A stretch of 64,000 nt of DNA from Branchiostoma floridae (taxonomy: Eukaryota; Chordata; Leptocardii; Amphioxiformes; Branchiostomatidae): assembly GCF_000003815.2 (NCBI RefSeq), contig NC_049983.1, positions 1,208,900 to 1,272,899 on the forward strand. Reading direction: 5' to 3'. The notes beneath the pieces were generated by a model. It saw nothing but the letters and a program-made list of their open reading frames with translations, was not told where the DNA came from and searched no databases. The position numbers and the translations under genes are program-made. Below, one piece after another: positions 52,887 to 64,000 of this stretch. How positions within the stretch are numbered: position 1 is the stretch's first letter; each line of letters opens with the position of its first letter.

Positions 52887-53530
52887 GTAACAATCCCGGT
52901 CTATTTCTGTCTTAATTTGTACTAATTAGAAAGATCGCATATCAGCTTTATTAGCAAAACAAAAGATAGAATGCTGGCGCTGCGCAACGTTATCTGTTTT
53001 GTCTTCTACTAGCCTCCATAGCAGACTCTCTGGGGTATTTTTGTCGTCTTTTTTTAGCTCACAATACACTTTTGCTGGCCATTTGTTTTTCTACTGGGTC
53101 GCTGATTGCCGGCTGTCGCTCATTACCGGCCCAAGCGACCCAGTACAAAAAGAAATGGCCAGAAAAAATGTCTACTATGAGCCAAAACAAAAGGACAAAA
53201 AAGGCCCAAGAGAGCCTGCTGTGGAGGCTACGCGTCTACTAGGATATACATGAAGCATTTTGTCTGGAATGTTATACAACTGGTAAACAACTGTTACACA
53301 ATATTCATGTGATTTTGAATTGAGGAAAACCGTCTGGAACGTTACACAATTGCCACACAACCGTTACACAACCGTTTCTCAACCGTTGCACGAATGTTTT
53401 CGTAACATTGTATGCCTTGTAACACTATTATGTTCCATTTAATTTTATAAACAAAAAAGAGGATCCCAACCTACTGACACTACTTTTTGTAGGACTTGTG
53501 TAATCTTAAACACAACATTTTCCCTACGCC
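52887..53530. repeat. Duplicated 3'-flanking segment, copy 1
   Basis: ATGTAACAATCCCGGTCT, ATCGCATATCAGCTTTAT, GGCGCTGCGC and many GTTACACAAC(T/C)G repeats, collinear with 63456-64000. Here a palindromic element (53005-53250) splits it. It lies immediately 3' of the unknown gene. Confidence 0.8.
53005..53250. mobile_element. Palindromic MITE, possibly hAT-like
   Basis: TAGCCTCCATAGCAGACTCTC... at the left and an imperfect inverted copy at the right ending GGAGGCTA. Arms of about 100 bp (CTGGCCATTTGTTTTTCTAC with its partner). It is absent from the homologous segment at 63456-64000. TCTACTAG occurs at both edges and may be the target duplication, but the tip position is ambiguous. Confidence 0.75.
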
Positions 53531-55577
53531 CTACTGCTGCCCATATAGTTGCTTCTTCCGTCGTGATAACGGCAGAACACTTTGTATCAAGTTGCTAATG
53601 GTGTCGTCTCGTTCCGAGTTTTCTTCGTTTTCTTCGATCACATTTTCGAGCTTGTCCAAAGACGAAGTTGTAAATTTTGTCGACCCAATGCTCGCCCTTC
53701 TCGTTGGCGATGTTGCAGTTGAACCTGGCGACATAAACGAACCGTAGTTTGTGGTGGACAGAGACGGCAGGGAGCTTCTCCTGGCCCGAGAGTTAGCACT
53801 GGAGCTGGCCGGTGACAGGTAGGTGTTACGCCACGTTTGTTCTCCAGCATTCAAAGCAGGGAAGCCAACTTTTAACAAGTCAGTCGAAAGATTCGTGGAC
53901 GCCACGCTTGTTCTGCGCTGGATCTTAGCCGAAGTCTTCTTCTTTGTTTTCTTTTTCTGTTCGTTCCCATCGGCATTTTCTTGAGTGTCGCCTGCAAGTA
54001 CTACTCTGAGAGCCGCACCAGCTTTTAGTCTCGCTCTCTGGAAAACCTGATCCTGCTTTTCAACAGAAGATTCGTCCACGTTCAAGAGAGATGCGAGAAC
54101 TTTCGCGTCCATCCTTGGTCGGCGTACCAGTCTGGGTTTGACCCGCTCCTTGTTGTTTTCTTCGTTAGTGGATTTTGAATGACGTTTGTGATCGTGCTTC
54201 TTTTTATTCTTCGACGGCAACTTGTGCAGTGAAATGACATTGTCCTTTGTGGGTTCTAAATCACTGTTTCCTTCACATTTCACAGGAATATGGTACAAAG
54301 TCCGTTGTATGAAGGGATGCTCCGGTAAGGAGGTTGCTCGACTCTTAAACGGCTTGGTCTTAGAATCGAGTTTTATACTTCCTTGCTTTTGAGTAACGCC
54401 GTGGGGGTCTTGATACACGTCTGGGTATATTATACCTATGGCTGCATTTTTCTCCCTTTCCTTCGATTTCTTTGAAGACGTCGTGCGTAGGTATCCTTTT
54501 TGTAAGGGTGTCGTCGGTTGCACCTGTTGTCTCAAATTCTCCTTGTTGTTTATGTCCAGAATGCGTTTGTTTATGTTCTCTAGACGAGGCAACAGGTTAC
54601 TCTGTTCGCCCCTGAAATGTTAAGATAAATAATAAACGTTAAAAGCAGTCAGAAACTTTCTAATAGAAATATTTCAAAGAGCAAAGAAAATTACTATTTT
54701 ATGTTATTCTTTATTGCAGACAGTATCTGGCCCATAGTAAAAACTGACTTAAATATACGGACCTAAAATAAACTCAACAACGCAAAGACGTAAAATAACA
54801 TCACTCTGTATATACAGGCGTCTCCAGACGTATATGTTGTGGTATAGAAAGATGAATAATGGAATAAGAATTAATTCGAACATTGTAAAAGTCGATATAC
54901 AAAGGAAGAGGACTGTTTACACTATCTGAATTACAAACAATTCGCTGGCACTGCAGGAACTGAACTGCAGAATTGGCTAATTCATTATTAGGCGAAAACA
55001 ACAGTAGGCAATGTAACATTTGGATATGACTCTCGATCTAAATGTCTCGTCTGTCTATATCACTCAAGTATTTTTTCTTTTCTATTAGCTTTTGGGCGAG
55101 GACAATGTGGCACTTCACTCAAGTTTAGTAACTTATATTAACAGTGCCACATACACAGTACAGACAAAAGGTAAAGGTAGTCTTTCCTTCTGCCTCCCGA
55201 ACCGAAGTCAGGTACCCATTTTTACACCTGTATGAAGTGATGAAGGCCGTGTAAAATGCCTTTCCCGAGGGCACAACTCCGGGAGCACCGTGGGTATCGA
55301 GCTCAGAACCTCTCGGTACCAAGCCGAACGCTCTACCAGTTACGCCACACAAGACGCCACAAACTGAAATTCTACATTCACTGAAGTATTTTTCCATGTC
55401 GACCATTCCTTACCTGTCAGAGTTCCACGCGATACGTCTTTCATTCTCCAGCAGGTGCATTTCCAAGCCGTGCTGTTGTTTATCTCCTAGCATCTTTTGA
55501 CGGTAAGTCTTCATGTCCTTGTCTTCCATGGTATGCACCGCGTGAGTTTCTACGTCTTCTGCGAACCTGTTCTTCAT
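53531..55577 (-). CDS. Uncharacterised basic, Ser-rich protein (2 exons, 414 aa)
   Basis: I do not recognise the family. Exon 1 is 55414-55577 (start MKNRFAEDVETHAVHTMEDK), donor GTAAGG, phase 2. Exon 2 is 53531-54611, acceptor ACATTTCAG, ending Y-G-Q-Q and a TAG stop. The N-terminal 80 residues look helical and charged (KQQHGLEMHLLENERRIAWN, LENINKRILDINNKENL). The middle is Lys-rich (SKNKKKHDHKRH; EQKKKTKKKTSAK) and could act as nuclear localisation signals. A short conserved-looking block, AKVLASLLNVDESSVEKQDQ, follows. The C-terminal third is Ser/Thr/Pro-rich with several RRxS sites (RRSSL, RRASI). No membrane segment or signal peptide. Most of the protein is probably disordered. A function cannot be assigned. 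Confidence 0.8.
55140..55372 (-). mobile_element. tRNA-derived SINE
   Basis: The minus strand starts TGTGTGGCGTAACTGGTAGAGC (box A) and AGAGGTTCTGAGCTCGATACC (box B), then GCCCTCGGGAAAGGCATTTTA core. It sits in the single intron of the unknown gene, in the same orientation. Confidence 0.85.
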
Positions 55578-55579
55578 TT

Positions 55580-55761
55580 TTATGGTGTTATCCGAGATGC
55601 TTTCTTACGAAATGTTTTATACAACCCGCCCTCGTCCAGACACTATTCAAAATGCTATGCAGCTTTCTAGACTGCGACGATATAAGTTGCAGTTTATCTT
55701 ATCTTATTTATCTTTTCTACTTTGCATTTCCCAAGAGTATCAAACGGGATGTGTATTTTAA
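55580..55761. repeat. Repeated host segment, unit I (left of MITE)
   Basis: TGCTTTCTTACGAAAT, GTTTATCTTATCTTAT, CTACTTTGCATTTC and GGGATGTGTATTTTAA, shared in order with 56935-57022 and 61700-61896. It overlaps the 5' flank of the unknown gene, so it probably holds its promoter. Family A copy 3 is inserted at its TTAA. Confidence 0.82.
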
Positions 55762-56711
55762 CCCTATTCAGACCGGGCTTTTTTGGTCATCCCTGGACCG
55801 GGGGGGGGGGCTTTTGAGGCCCTCCATTTCTAAGTCCTATAACTCTAAAACGACGTGCCGTAAGGCCACCAAATTTTTAGGACATGATTTCGACATAATA
55901 TCTGACAAGTATGTGACGTTTGACGTTACGTTGACGTAAGATGACGTAATTATGACGTCATCAATTTGATTACATTGGCCAAATCCATGAAAAATGGGTA
56001 TTCTCAGAAAACTTCAAGTTATGCTACAAAAATGTAACAACAAGTGCACATAACAGAATAATAATGTTTATTACGACTTGCGTTGCCAATAGCAACATCA
56101 ATGACGTCAATATGACGTCATAAAATGACGTCATGCACATCTAAGATACGAGTTGGGCTCCGCCATATTATATCCACCACCTTGAATTTTTAAAAATACT
56201 TTTTTTGCAACAAATAATCACAAAGGGCAGTGGAAATAGACTAAATTCATTCATTTAGATGGTTTTTGATGAAAAAATACCAGGTAGTTACAAATTTTAA
56301 CGGATAATTAGCTTGTTATTCTTGATCTGGCCATTCGGTCCGCCATCTTGGATTTCGGGCTGATGACGTCATCAAATTAGCATAATTTATGCATATATGA
56401 TTATGAAAGATATGCTGAATAATATAAGATTTTATTTATGTAACAAAATCGCAGTAATATAGCAAATAAATGTGGAAAATACATAGTTAGAACCAAAAAT
56501 AGTGATTTTTGGCAAAACTGCCTGTCAACAAACGGTTGCCATGGCAACAAGAAAAAATGGAAAATTTGTCAAACTTCGTGAAATTGTTGTCAACAATATT
56601 TTAGGAAAACTCAACAAATTTGGTGGCTTTAGCGTAAGCCGTTCTGGCGTTATAGGACATCGAAGTTAGCGCGGGCCTCAAAAGCCCCCCCCCCCCCCGG
56701 TCTGAATAGGG
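55762..56711. mobile_element. piggyBac-type MITE, family A copy 3
   Basis: TTAA at 55758-55761 and 56712-56715; ends CCCTATTCAGACCGGG and CCCGGTCTGAATAGGG, poly-G and poly-C inside them. 950 bp, close to copy 2. It sits about 180 bp upstream of the unknown gene's start codon, so it may separate the gene from upstream promoter sequence. Confidence 0.92.
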
Positions 56712-56769
56712 TTAAAAAAAATACGTATACGTATAAGCTGTTGCCGAGTGAGTACGTGTGCAAGTTTTC

Positions 56770-57022
56770 AGCTTATATATTTATTGTGGCCATAGGACAG
56801 TAGCGTTCGAGCCACTAACACCGCAAAAAGACCATAACTTTGTCATAAGTGTGGTGTTTTTGTTTTTAACTTACTCGAGGTGTGGCACACCTCAAACACA
56901 GGACTTTAATTTAGCTTTCTGGACTGGCACAAAATGATATTTAGTTTATCTTATCTTATCTTTCCTACTTTGCATTTCAAACGTAATTTCCCTAGAGTAT
57001 CACACGGGATGTGTATTTTTAA
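56770..57022. repeat. Repeated host segment, unit II (empty TTAA site)
   Basis: GGCCATAGGAC, AACACCGC, CTCGAGGTGTGGC and CTCAAACAC blocks match 61540-61665; then GTTTATCTTATCTTATC, CTACTTTGCATTTC and GGGATGTGTATTTTTAA as in units I and III. The TTAA (57019-57022) has no element. Confidence 0.82.
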
Positions 57023-57121
57023 AACTATTACCTCTAATCTATGCGGGAGTACCATATAGCCAGAATTTTCGCGCGATTGCACGTTTTTAGCTTTTACATA
57101 AGACTATGTTGATTTGATCAT

Positions 57122-60100
57122 AGTCAAGTCAAGTCAAGTTTATTGCACAACGATTGTATCAGGTACAATGTATGGCAAGTAAAATGTATTACTAGCAACT
57201 ACGAACTATCTACATGAGTATACTAATCTAACATAATAGAAAATAAGGCGGCATAGTGTATTTTACATTGTTAAACTTAAAGCACGACTTCTCTTTTGCA
57301 TAGCATTATATATATATTGGCCTAGGTGGACAGATACAGAGTCGGGACATGATAGAATTACATTGAATATTTCTCTACTTGTATTAGGTAGTGTTGTTCT
57401 GTTGTTACACATGGTCAATAACTTTTTCCTTTCTTCATCATAACAAGGGCATATCATCAGGAAATGGTATTCATCTTCAATACTGTCTTTGCAGATGGGA
57501 CACATTCTCTTTTCGGATGGTATATTTTTGTGACGACCCTTTTCAATTTCTAAATTTTTCTAAGTTTTGAATTGATAAAAGATAGTTTTCTAGCGCAAAG
57601 GCTGTCTTAATTTTCGAATATGTTGCCAGTTTACTAAAGTTTCTTATCTTTTGTCTCCAGTTCGAAAGATATGTGTCCTTTAGGCGTTCCTTGAACATGT
57701 TTCCAAAATATTTGGCATCGACATTAGGGTTTAGCCAAATATTTTGGAAACCATGTCTGCATAGTATATCTTGTACATGTGTAATCCATTCATGTTCTTG
57801 AGCAACAGCAGTGTCGTACGCTTTTTTAACAATTCTATCATTAGACATATTGTGTAATCTAAGCCAATATTTAATCAGTCGTGTCTGGGTGTCTATATAC
57901 AGTGGAAACACACCTAGCTCGCCCAGTACAGCAGCGTTAACAGAACTTCTAGGAACACTAAGTAATACCTTACAGTAGTTAAGCAGTACATGTTCTAGAT
58001 CAGGAATCTCGTAGGAAATATTAGGCTGCTCTAGTGTTACGTTCTGATTTCTCAGGGCGTCTGATTGATATGTAATATTCAATTTGTCAGTATACTTCTT
58101 AAATCGAACAAGAACAGGACGGGTAGATGATGTATCATATTTCCTGCCAACACGGATAGCCTTAAGTATATTTACATTCGGTCCCAGTATCGGGGCAATG
58201 ATGTTTGAAACTGTATCCCTAACACTTTCATTCGGATATTCCTTTATTCCTTTAAGGATGAGCTCTTTGCTTTGAGCGTTTGTTCCAAGTATTTCCCCGC
58301 AGTAGAGCAAGATCGGCTTGACTAGGCTTTGGAATAAATCCAGGGCAAGAGATATCGAGGGATTATGATTTGATGCTAGCAATGATTTAAGTTTAAAGGA
58401 TGCTCGCATAGCTTTTACTCTGAGTTGTTTATTGGCACGGTGAAATGATCCTGATGGTGTGATGTCTACTCCTAGGTAAGTGTAAAAGTTTGTGAAATTT
58501 ATAGGTTGTCCTTGTGACTGAAAGGGGGAGCGTTTATTATAGTTAGCTCGCCCATTTTTTGAAAATATCATAACTTTAGTTTTTTCTCTATTGATCGATA
58601 GTTTCCAAGTAGAACAAAATTTATCTAGTCTTTCTAGGCAATGCTTCAGACCCGTTTCCAATTTTGAGATGAGCACAAGGTCATCAGCCCAGAGAAGGCT
58701 ACTTATGGGGGTATCGTTTAGTATTACAGGGTCGCATAATGGTGATGACAATCTGTCTGGAAGATCATTAACAAATAGATTAAAAAGGAGTGGGCTTAGA
58801 TTGCATCCCTGTCGTACACCGCAAGAAGATCTAAAGTAATCTGAAAGGCCGTGAGACGTTTTCACACAATATTCTATATTATCGTACATTGATTGTATAA
58901 TGTTGAAGAAATTACCACCTATACCCGACGATAAGACCTTGTAGAATAAACCTTTTCTCCACACAGAATCAAAGGCTTTCCTGAAGTCTACAAAGCATGT
59001 GTATAATTTTCCGCCGGGTACAGATAACTGTTTATCAATGAGAGATTTCAGCACAAATATGTTATCACTGGTCCGAAAGTCCTTTCGAAATCCAGACTGA
59101 AAGGGGGACAAAATGTTGTTGTTTTCTAAGAAGTGCTGTAAACGGTTGCTGAGTACTGATGTGAACAACTTTCCGACACAGCTAGAAATGGCAATTCCTC
59201 TGTAATTTGAAGGATTCGATGGATTGCAACTTTTGTATATGGGAACAAGAATGCTCTGACTCCATTGGTGTGGGAAATATCCAGAGTTAAGGACTATATT
59301 AAAGAGTTTTCGCAATGGTGGTATAAGTTTTGTATTGGCATATTTCAACATTTCATTAATGACGGAGTCTGTTCCACACGCTTTGCTGCATTTTAATTTA
59401 CGCAGCCCCTCCAAAATTTCTTCATTTGAAATGTCGAAATCTAGAGGTTTTTCTGTAAGTTTTTCTAGCGTGTGGATAATGTTGTCTGTAATGTTGTCTG
59501 CAGGGTCGCTATTCACAGAGTGTGCTTCAGTGCTTTTGGTAGCTGTCTGGACAAGTTCAGGCCTTACATTGTAGACATGTTGGTGAAAATCTTTATCGGA
59601 TTTGCTACTTTCAATGAGGTCATTTAAATTTTTAAAGTGGGTTCTCCACTCTTCGGGGTTAATGTTATCATCAATGTCTTGTTGATCACTTTCATCCTGC
59701 TTTTGTAGCTTTAATTCTCTCCAGAACTTTTGAGGATTTTCTTTACTGAGTTTGCTTAGTTTGTGCCATTGTCTTTCGTTGAAAAGCCTTTTTTCTGTTT
59801 TGATTTTCTTCTTGTAGACTTTTAGATTGCAAAAATACGTATGGCGGACATCAAGTCTCCACGGACATTTTGAAAATTGGGAAGCTAAGTTATTGATTTT
59901 GCGTTTCAGCGAGGCGCATGATGGAGTGTACCATGGCTTACTTTTCTTTTTCTTTCTTCTTTTGTTCCTGAAAGTGATTTTTCTTAAAGATTTGTCGGCC
60001 ACACGTGTGATAATGCCAGCAAATTCCTCTACTACACTCTCTACGTTGCAGAATGACTTATCCATAAACTTTTGTATGTCATTCAATGTTGATGGATCAT

Positions 60101-61024
60101 GGAGCGCGTCTGAGAATTTCACTTTTGAGTCTTCATCCCAGATGTACTTATTTGGCAGAGGATGTGTTGGGATTTGAACCTGCTTAATGTACGGTGAATA
60201 ATTTGTGGAAATAGAACAAGACAACAAACAATGGTCTGAAAACACAGAGAGATCATTCACTTTCAAATACTGAACTTTGGATAGAAATTCCGAGCTAACA
60301 ATGAAGTAATCAACCACACTTGAACCATTATACTTGTGGCAGGTAAATTTACCGGATAAGTCTCCTGCGACCCGGCCATTTAGGATATTAAGAGTGGCTG
60401 CCGAACAAAGGTCAATTAAATTATTACCGTATCTATTAATTGTTTTGTCGTAACTCGATCTCTGAGGCGTGTCTTTTAGATCTATGGAGTCGTGGTTTAG
60501 ACAATCATCTTCAATTACTGTTTCCTGAAGGGACGCTGTTCTGGCGTTAAAATCACCAAGCAGCATGACATTACCTTGATTTGAGAATTTGCATATGTCA
60601 TCTTGTACAATATCAAATAGGGAATTGTTTTTCGTTTCTGGGATTGATGAGTTTTCCGGAGAGAAATACACACAGCCGACAAACAGATCTTGCTCTAGGC
60701 CAAAGAATATCTTATCTAACTTACACCAGAGGATATCTTTGTGTTTAGATGGTAGTTTTGTAAGACCTTTGGTGAGTTTGTTTTTGAACATAATGACTAT
60801 CCCGCCTGAACTTCTTTTGGCAGTCTTTTTACATCCCTATCACTTCTAAAATAATTAAAAGATTCTATTCTACATTTTTCCCCTGGCTTGAGCCAGGTCT
60901 CCTGGAGGCAAACAAAATCATATTCTTCTAATCTAGAAACGAACTCTTCATCTTGACATTTCCTCCTAAGACCACCTTGAACGTTCCAAGAACAGAACTT
61001 AAGTGCTACCTTTTGGATAGACAT
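57122..61024 (-). mobile_element. Nearly full-length APE-type LINE with two frame breaks
   Basis: One ORF2-like protein in three pieces: 60797-61024 (start MSIQKVALKFCSWNVQGG, endonuclease motif), 57543-60791 (LLGDFNAR, SDHCLLSC, then RT blocks KACGTDSVINEML, YRGIAISS, CFVDFRKAFDSVW, GVRQGCNLSPLLFNLFVNDLP, LLWADDLVLIS) and 57263-57505 (MCPICKDSIEDEYHFLMICP, a C-terminal Cys/His knuckle). The frame changes once near 60828 in an A run and once near 57555 in an A/T run; otherwise no stop over about 1,240 codons. The 3' UTR ends AATAAACTTGACTTGACTTGAC, a microsatellite-type tail at 57122. No ORF1 was found upstream. Clade not assigned. Confidence 0.92.
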
Positions 61025-61519
61025 TCTTGGGTCAAAGGTGCCGAATTAGGAAGCCGGAGGTATCACAGACAATAATAGAGCATGGTTACATATGAGCGGA
61101 GTGTATCAATACAAAATTAACGTAACAATGGGGCATTACACAAGTAGGTATACATATGTATTCTATATTTTTAGGATCAGGTCAAAATTAGGCTATTATA
61201 GTTGAGAAAGTTTGGCGTCGAAAAATAAGAAAGGGATATTTAGTTACCTGATTCAGTCAGATTAGTCCGATATGCATCTAATGTGCATTTCTAAGTCAGT
61301 ATCTCAGAAAGTCCGTCAGCATGTTCACGAGCTTCTCTGCCATGTGACGTTTGTCTTCCACGGGCATATCAAATTGCGTCAGTTTCCAAAAAATGCTCTC
61401 TCTTCACAACCTGTGGCTGAATTGCGAGAAGTTTGCAATAGGTTAACGTTGTTTATATGTACATCGCAAGGGTCTGGAGCGACTGCCGTTCGGCGCTAAG
61501 TCAGTAGACCTTAATACGA

Positions 61520-61896
61520 CAGTTATTGCCCCGGTTGCGGCCATAGGACTGTAGGCTTTGACGAACACCGCGAAGAACCCCTTATTTTTTCGTATTGTGT
61601 TTTTGATTTCGTATGGTGTTCTTTAACGCGCTTGAGGTGCGGCTCGTCTCAAACACCGAACCGCTTGCGTATCTACGTCTTCTTCATCTCATGGTCTTAT
61701 CCGTGACGCTTTCTTACGAAATATCTTACGAACAAAAAAAAGCAAGGTGGCTCGATCCTAATCTAGACCATGTTTCAAATGATATGTAACTTTCTGAACT
61801 GCGTCAAAATAATTTCCGGTTTATCTTATCTTATCATTGCTACTTTGCATTTCAAACAGAATTTTCCAAAAGTTTAGCACGGGGTGTGTATTTTAA
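61520..61896. repeat. Repeated host segment, unit III (left of MITE)
   Basis: GGCCATAGGACTGTAG, CACCGCGAAG, TTGAGGTGCGGC, CTCAAACACCG, then CTACGTCTTC, GACGCTTTCTTACGAAAT, GTTTATCTTATCTTATC, CTACTTTGCATTTC and GGGTGTGTATTTTAA. It combines blocks found in units I and II. Family B copy 2 is inserted at its TTAA. Confidence 0.82.
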
Positions 61897-62859
61897 CCCT
61901 CAAACCACCGTATGGGGTCAAAACTGACCCCAGGCGCATATCAATGTGTGCCATTATGTCGTTTCTGGTCTAAAACAAATTTCCTTCCAGGAGTTTGTTT
62001 GTACATCTGTCCTATAACTTCTTATACGTTTTTACCGAGATTGGCTAATTGTTAATTAAGTTATCCTCGAAAGTTTATGCATGGTCCAGTGGGGTCAAAA
62101 CTGACCCCAGCATTTTTTTAAACAAACGTTTGCGACCCACACCTAAACTACTTATCGTAGGATCACAAAATTTTCAGAGAATGATGTACATGTAAGCCAA
62201 AATTATTGTAACAACTTTTGTGCCATTAACATGTTATATGACGACATTATGACGTCATCTAGGTAATATCGGCCGCCATCTTGGATTTTGACTGATGACG
62301 TCATCAAATTAGCATAAATAATGAACATTGAGTCCTGAAATTTACATTGAATTTCATAAGATGTGATAAACAACTATTATTTGCCAAGAAAACCTTAAAA
62401 CTTAAATGTTTAATACAAAATTGGAAAATTTCGTAATAAATATGTCTGTCAGAATTCCGTTGCCATGGCAACATGAAAAATGATGAACATACTTTGTTCA
62501 CTGAAAATGTTTGCTATCAACATTTTCTAAAAAGTTACTAAGTTTGGTGGCCCTAGCATAAGCCATTCAGGCGCTATATAGCATTAAAGCTGGTACAGGC
62601 ATAAAAAACCTCCTTCCCGGTCTGAATAGCGTTTGTGCAAAATGTGGTCCTCATGATCTTTTGCATAAATTATGATAATGAGCTAAAAGTATTCTCACCT
62701 AATTATGTCAGAGTGTCCCATATATATTAATGAAACTATACATATATACAAATCACAAAAAGATTCACACAAAAAACTGTATTTGTACAAAACGTTTTGG
62801 GGTCAGTTTTGACCCCATACGGTAATCTACGTCACAAAAAAGCTACGGTGGTTTGAGGG
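61897..62859. mobile_element. piggyBac-type MITE, family B copy 2 with family A-like interior
   Basis: TTAA at 61893-61896 and 62860-62863; ends CCCTCAAACCACCGTATGGG and inverted CCGTAGC... with GGTGGTTTGAGGG. Subterminal GGGGTCAAAACTGACCCC at the left and GGGGTCAGTTTTGACCCC near the right. The interior from about 62130 to 62632 resembles family A and includes its right terminus (CCCGGTCTGAATAGCG), but family A's left terminus is missing. Confidence 0.88.
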
Positions 62860-63455
62860 TTAAGACTGTTACGTATAATCTGTGGTCAAATCGGTCAGAA
62901 CTTTCGAACATGTGTATAAATAAGTATCAAGCTAGACTTGTTGTTATATATGCTGGATGTCCATCGCACTGCGATGTTATATATAAGACTATATTAGTTT
63001 GGTTATATGGATGGTATATTATAGGAATTCAATGAAATATTATATTCCGATTTCTTGATACGTCAATACTGTGCAGTTAGTTACATGTACATGATATGTG
63101 TGGGTGTAAAGGTGGTATCTCTAATATCTCACTGCACTTTGGGCACCGGTGCGGCACTGCGGGGTTAGGTAGATTACTCAACGAATTTCAGATATAAAGA
63201 GCGAATTTTCTATTTTTCTATATTTTGTGGTCTTCTAAGTCGTGCTTTTACGTATTTTACAATATCTAAATTATTAAAAAAAGTCGGCGAAAAAAACAAA
63301 ACAGTGCTGCAATGAACGAACCGCATAGTTCTAGGACACTTTTTTATTATTTATTTGACACTTATTTTTGCCCGTGTAAAAATTTGCCCGTGAAAATGAC
63401 GCGCTGTGTCGCGCCGCAGTGTGTCATTATTTTGCCTCGTGTAAAGCGGCCCTAT

Positions 63456-64000
63456 GTAACAATCCCGGTCTTTTTTACGGCTTAATTGGTACTAATTAGA
63501 AATATCGCATATCAGCTTTATGGAAAGACAATAGTCAGATTGATGGCGCTGCGCTACGTTATATATCGGGTCTTTTAGAAAATCATTGAAAGCTTTTTCT
63601 TTGGAATGTTACACAACTGTTAACAACTATTACACAATATCTAATAGAACTGTCTGGAACGTTACACAACTGCAACACAACTGTTACTCAACCGTTACAC
63701 GAATATTCTTCTGGCATCGTATGTCTTAGGTTCAATCTAATCTAATAAAACAAAACAAAACAAAATAGAATATCAACATACTGACCCTAGTGTTACACAA
63801 CTGGCAAACAACTGTTACACAATTGTTTCGTGTTCTTCACGAGAACTGTGACATAACCATTACACAACCGTTACACAACATTACTCAACCGATGTACGAA
63901 AGTTTTTGTAACATTGTATGTCTAAGGCTTCATCTAATCTAATAAAAGAAAGAAAAAAATTAAACGAGGAATCCCCGACCCTAATTTTTTTCAGGAGTGT
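63456..64000. repeat. Duplicated 3'-flanking segment, copy 2
   Basis: Collinear with 52887-53530: ATGTAACAATCCCGGTCT, TATCGCATATCAGCTTTATGG, GGCGCTGCGC, then a GTTACACAAC(T/C)G-rich stretch, ending GAGGAATCCCCGACCCTA, which parallels GAGGATCCCAACCTACTGACAC at 53460. In copy 1 the unknown gene's stop codon follows about 50 bp later. Confidence 0.75.

Overview
The window looks like animal nuclear DNA, most likely from a lancelet (Branchiostoma). That is an inference. It rests on short exons with GT/AG introns, a collagen-TSP1-SRCR receptor, a vertebrate-style Gs-alpha exon layout, and heavy loads of short inverted-repeat elements, tRNA-type SINEs, non-LTR retrotransposons and CA microsatellites. 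There are two assembly gaps (95-194 and 40559-40675).

Layout. (1) 667-11256, minus: nine exons of a Gs-like heterotrimeric G-protein alpha subunit; the C-terminal exons lie off the left edge. Its nucleotide-binding loops carry unusual substitutions. (2) 16069-29491, minus: a type II membrane scavenger-type receptor (three related cytoplasmic exons, a TM segment, collagen-like repeats, TSP1, SRCR), built entirely of phase-1 exons. Its introns hold two piggyBac-type MITEs, LINE fragments and a local duplication. (3) 29.5-38.4 kb: intergenic repeat field with satellites, a palindrome array, a hAT-like element with an 8-bp target duplication and a BTB-kelch pseudogene fragment. (4) 38379-51661, plus: a 12-exon Gfo/Idh/MocA-family NAD(P)-dependent oxidoreductase. 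One exon, with its splice acceptor, has been expanded into 11 tandem copies that remain in frame. (5) 53531-55577, minus: a two-exon gene for a basic, serine-rich protein of unknown function. (6) 55.6-64 kb: a repeated host segment into which two different TTAA-inserting MITE families have gone at the same position in different copies, a nearly intact LINE (57122-61024) broken by two single-base frame shifts, and flanking sequence suggesting that a second copy of gene (5) starts past the right edge.

The genes do not form an operon or an obvious pathway: a signalling subunit, an endocytic pattern-recognition receptor, a metabolic dehydrogenase and an unknown protein. The main themes are exon duplication (receptor tail exons, oxidoreductase exon arrays) and repeated use of the same neighbourhood by TTAA-specific elements.
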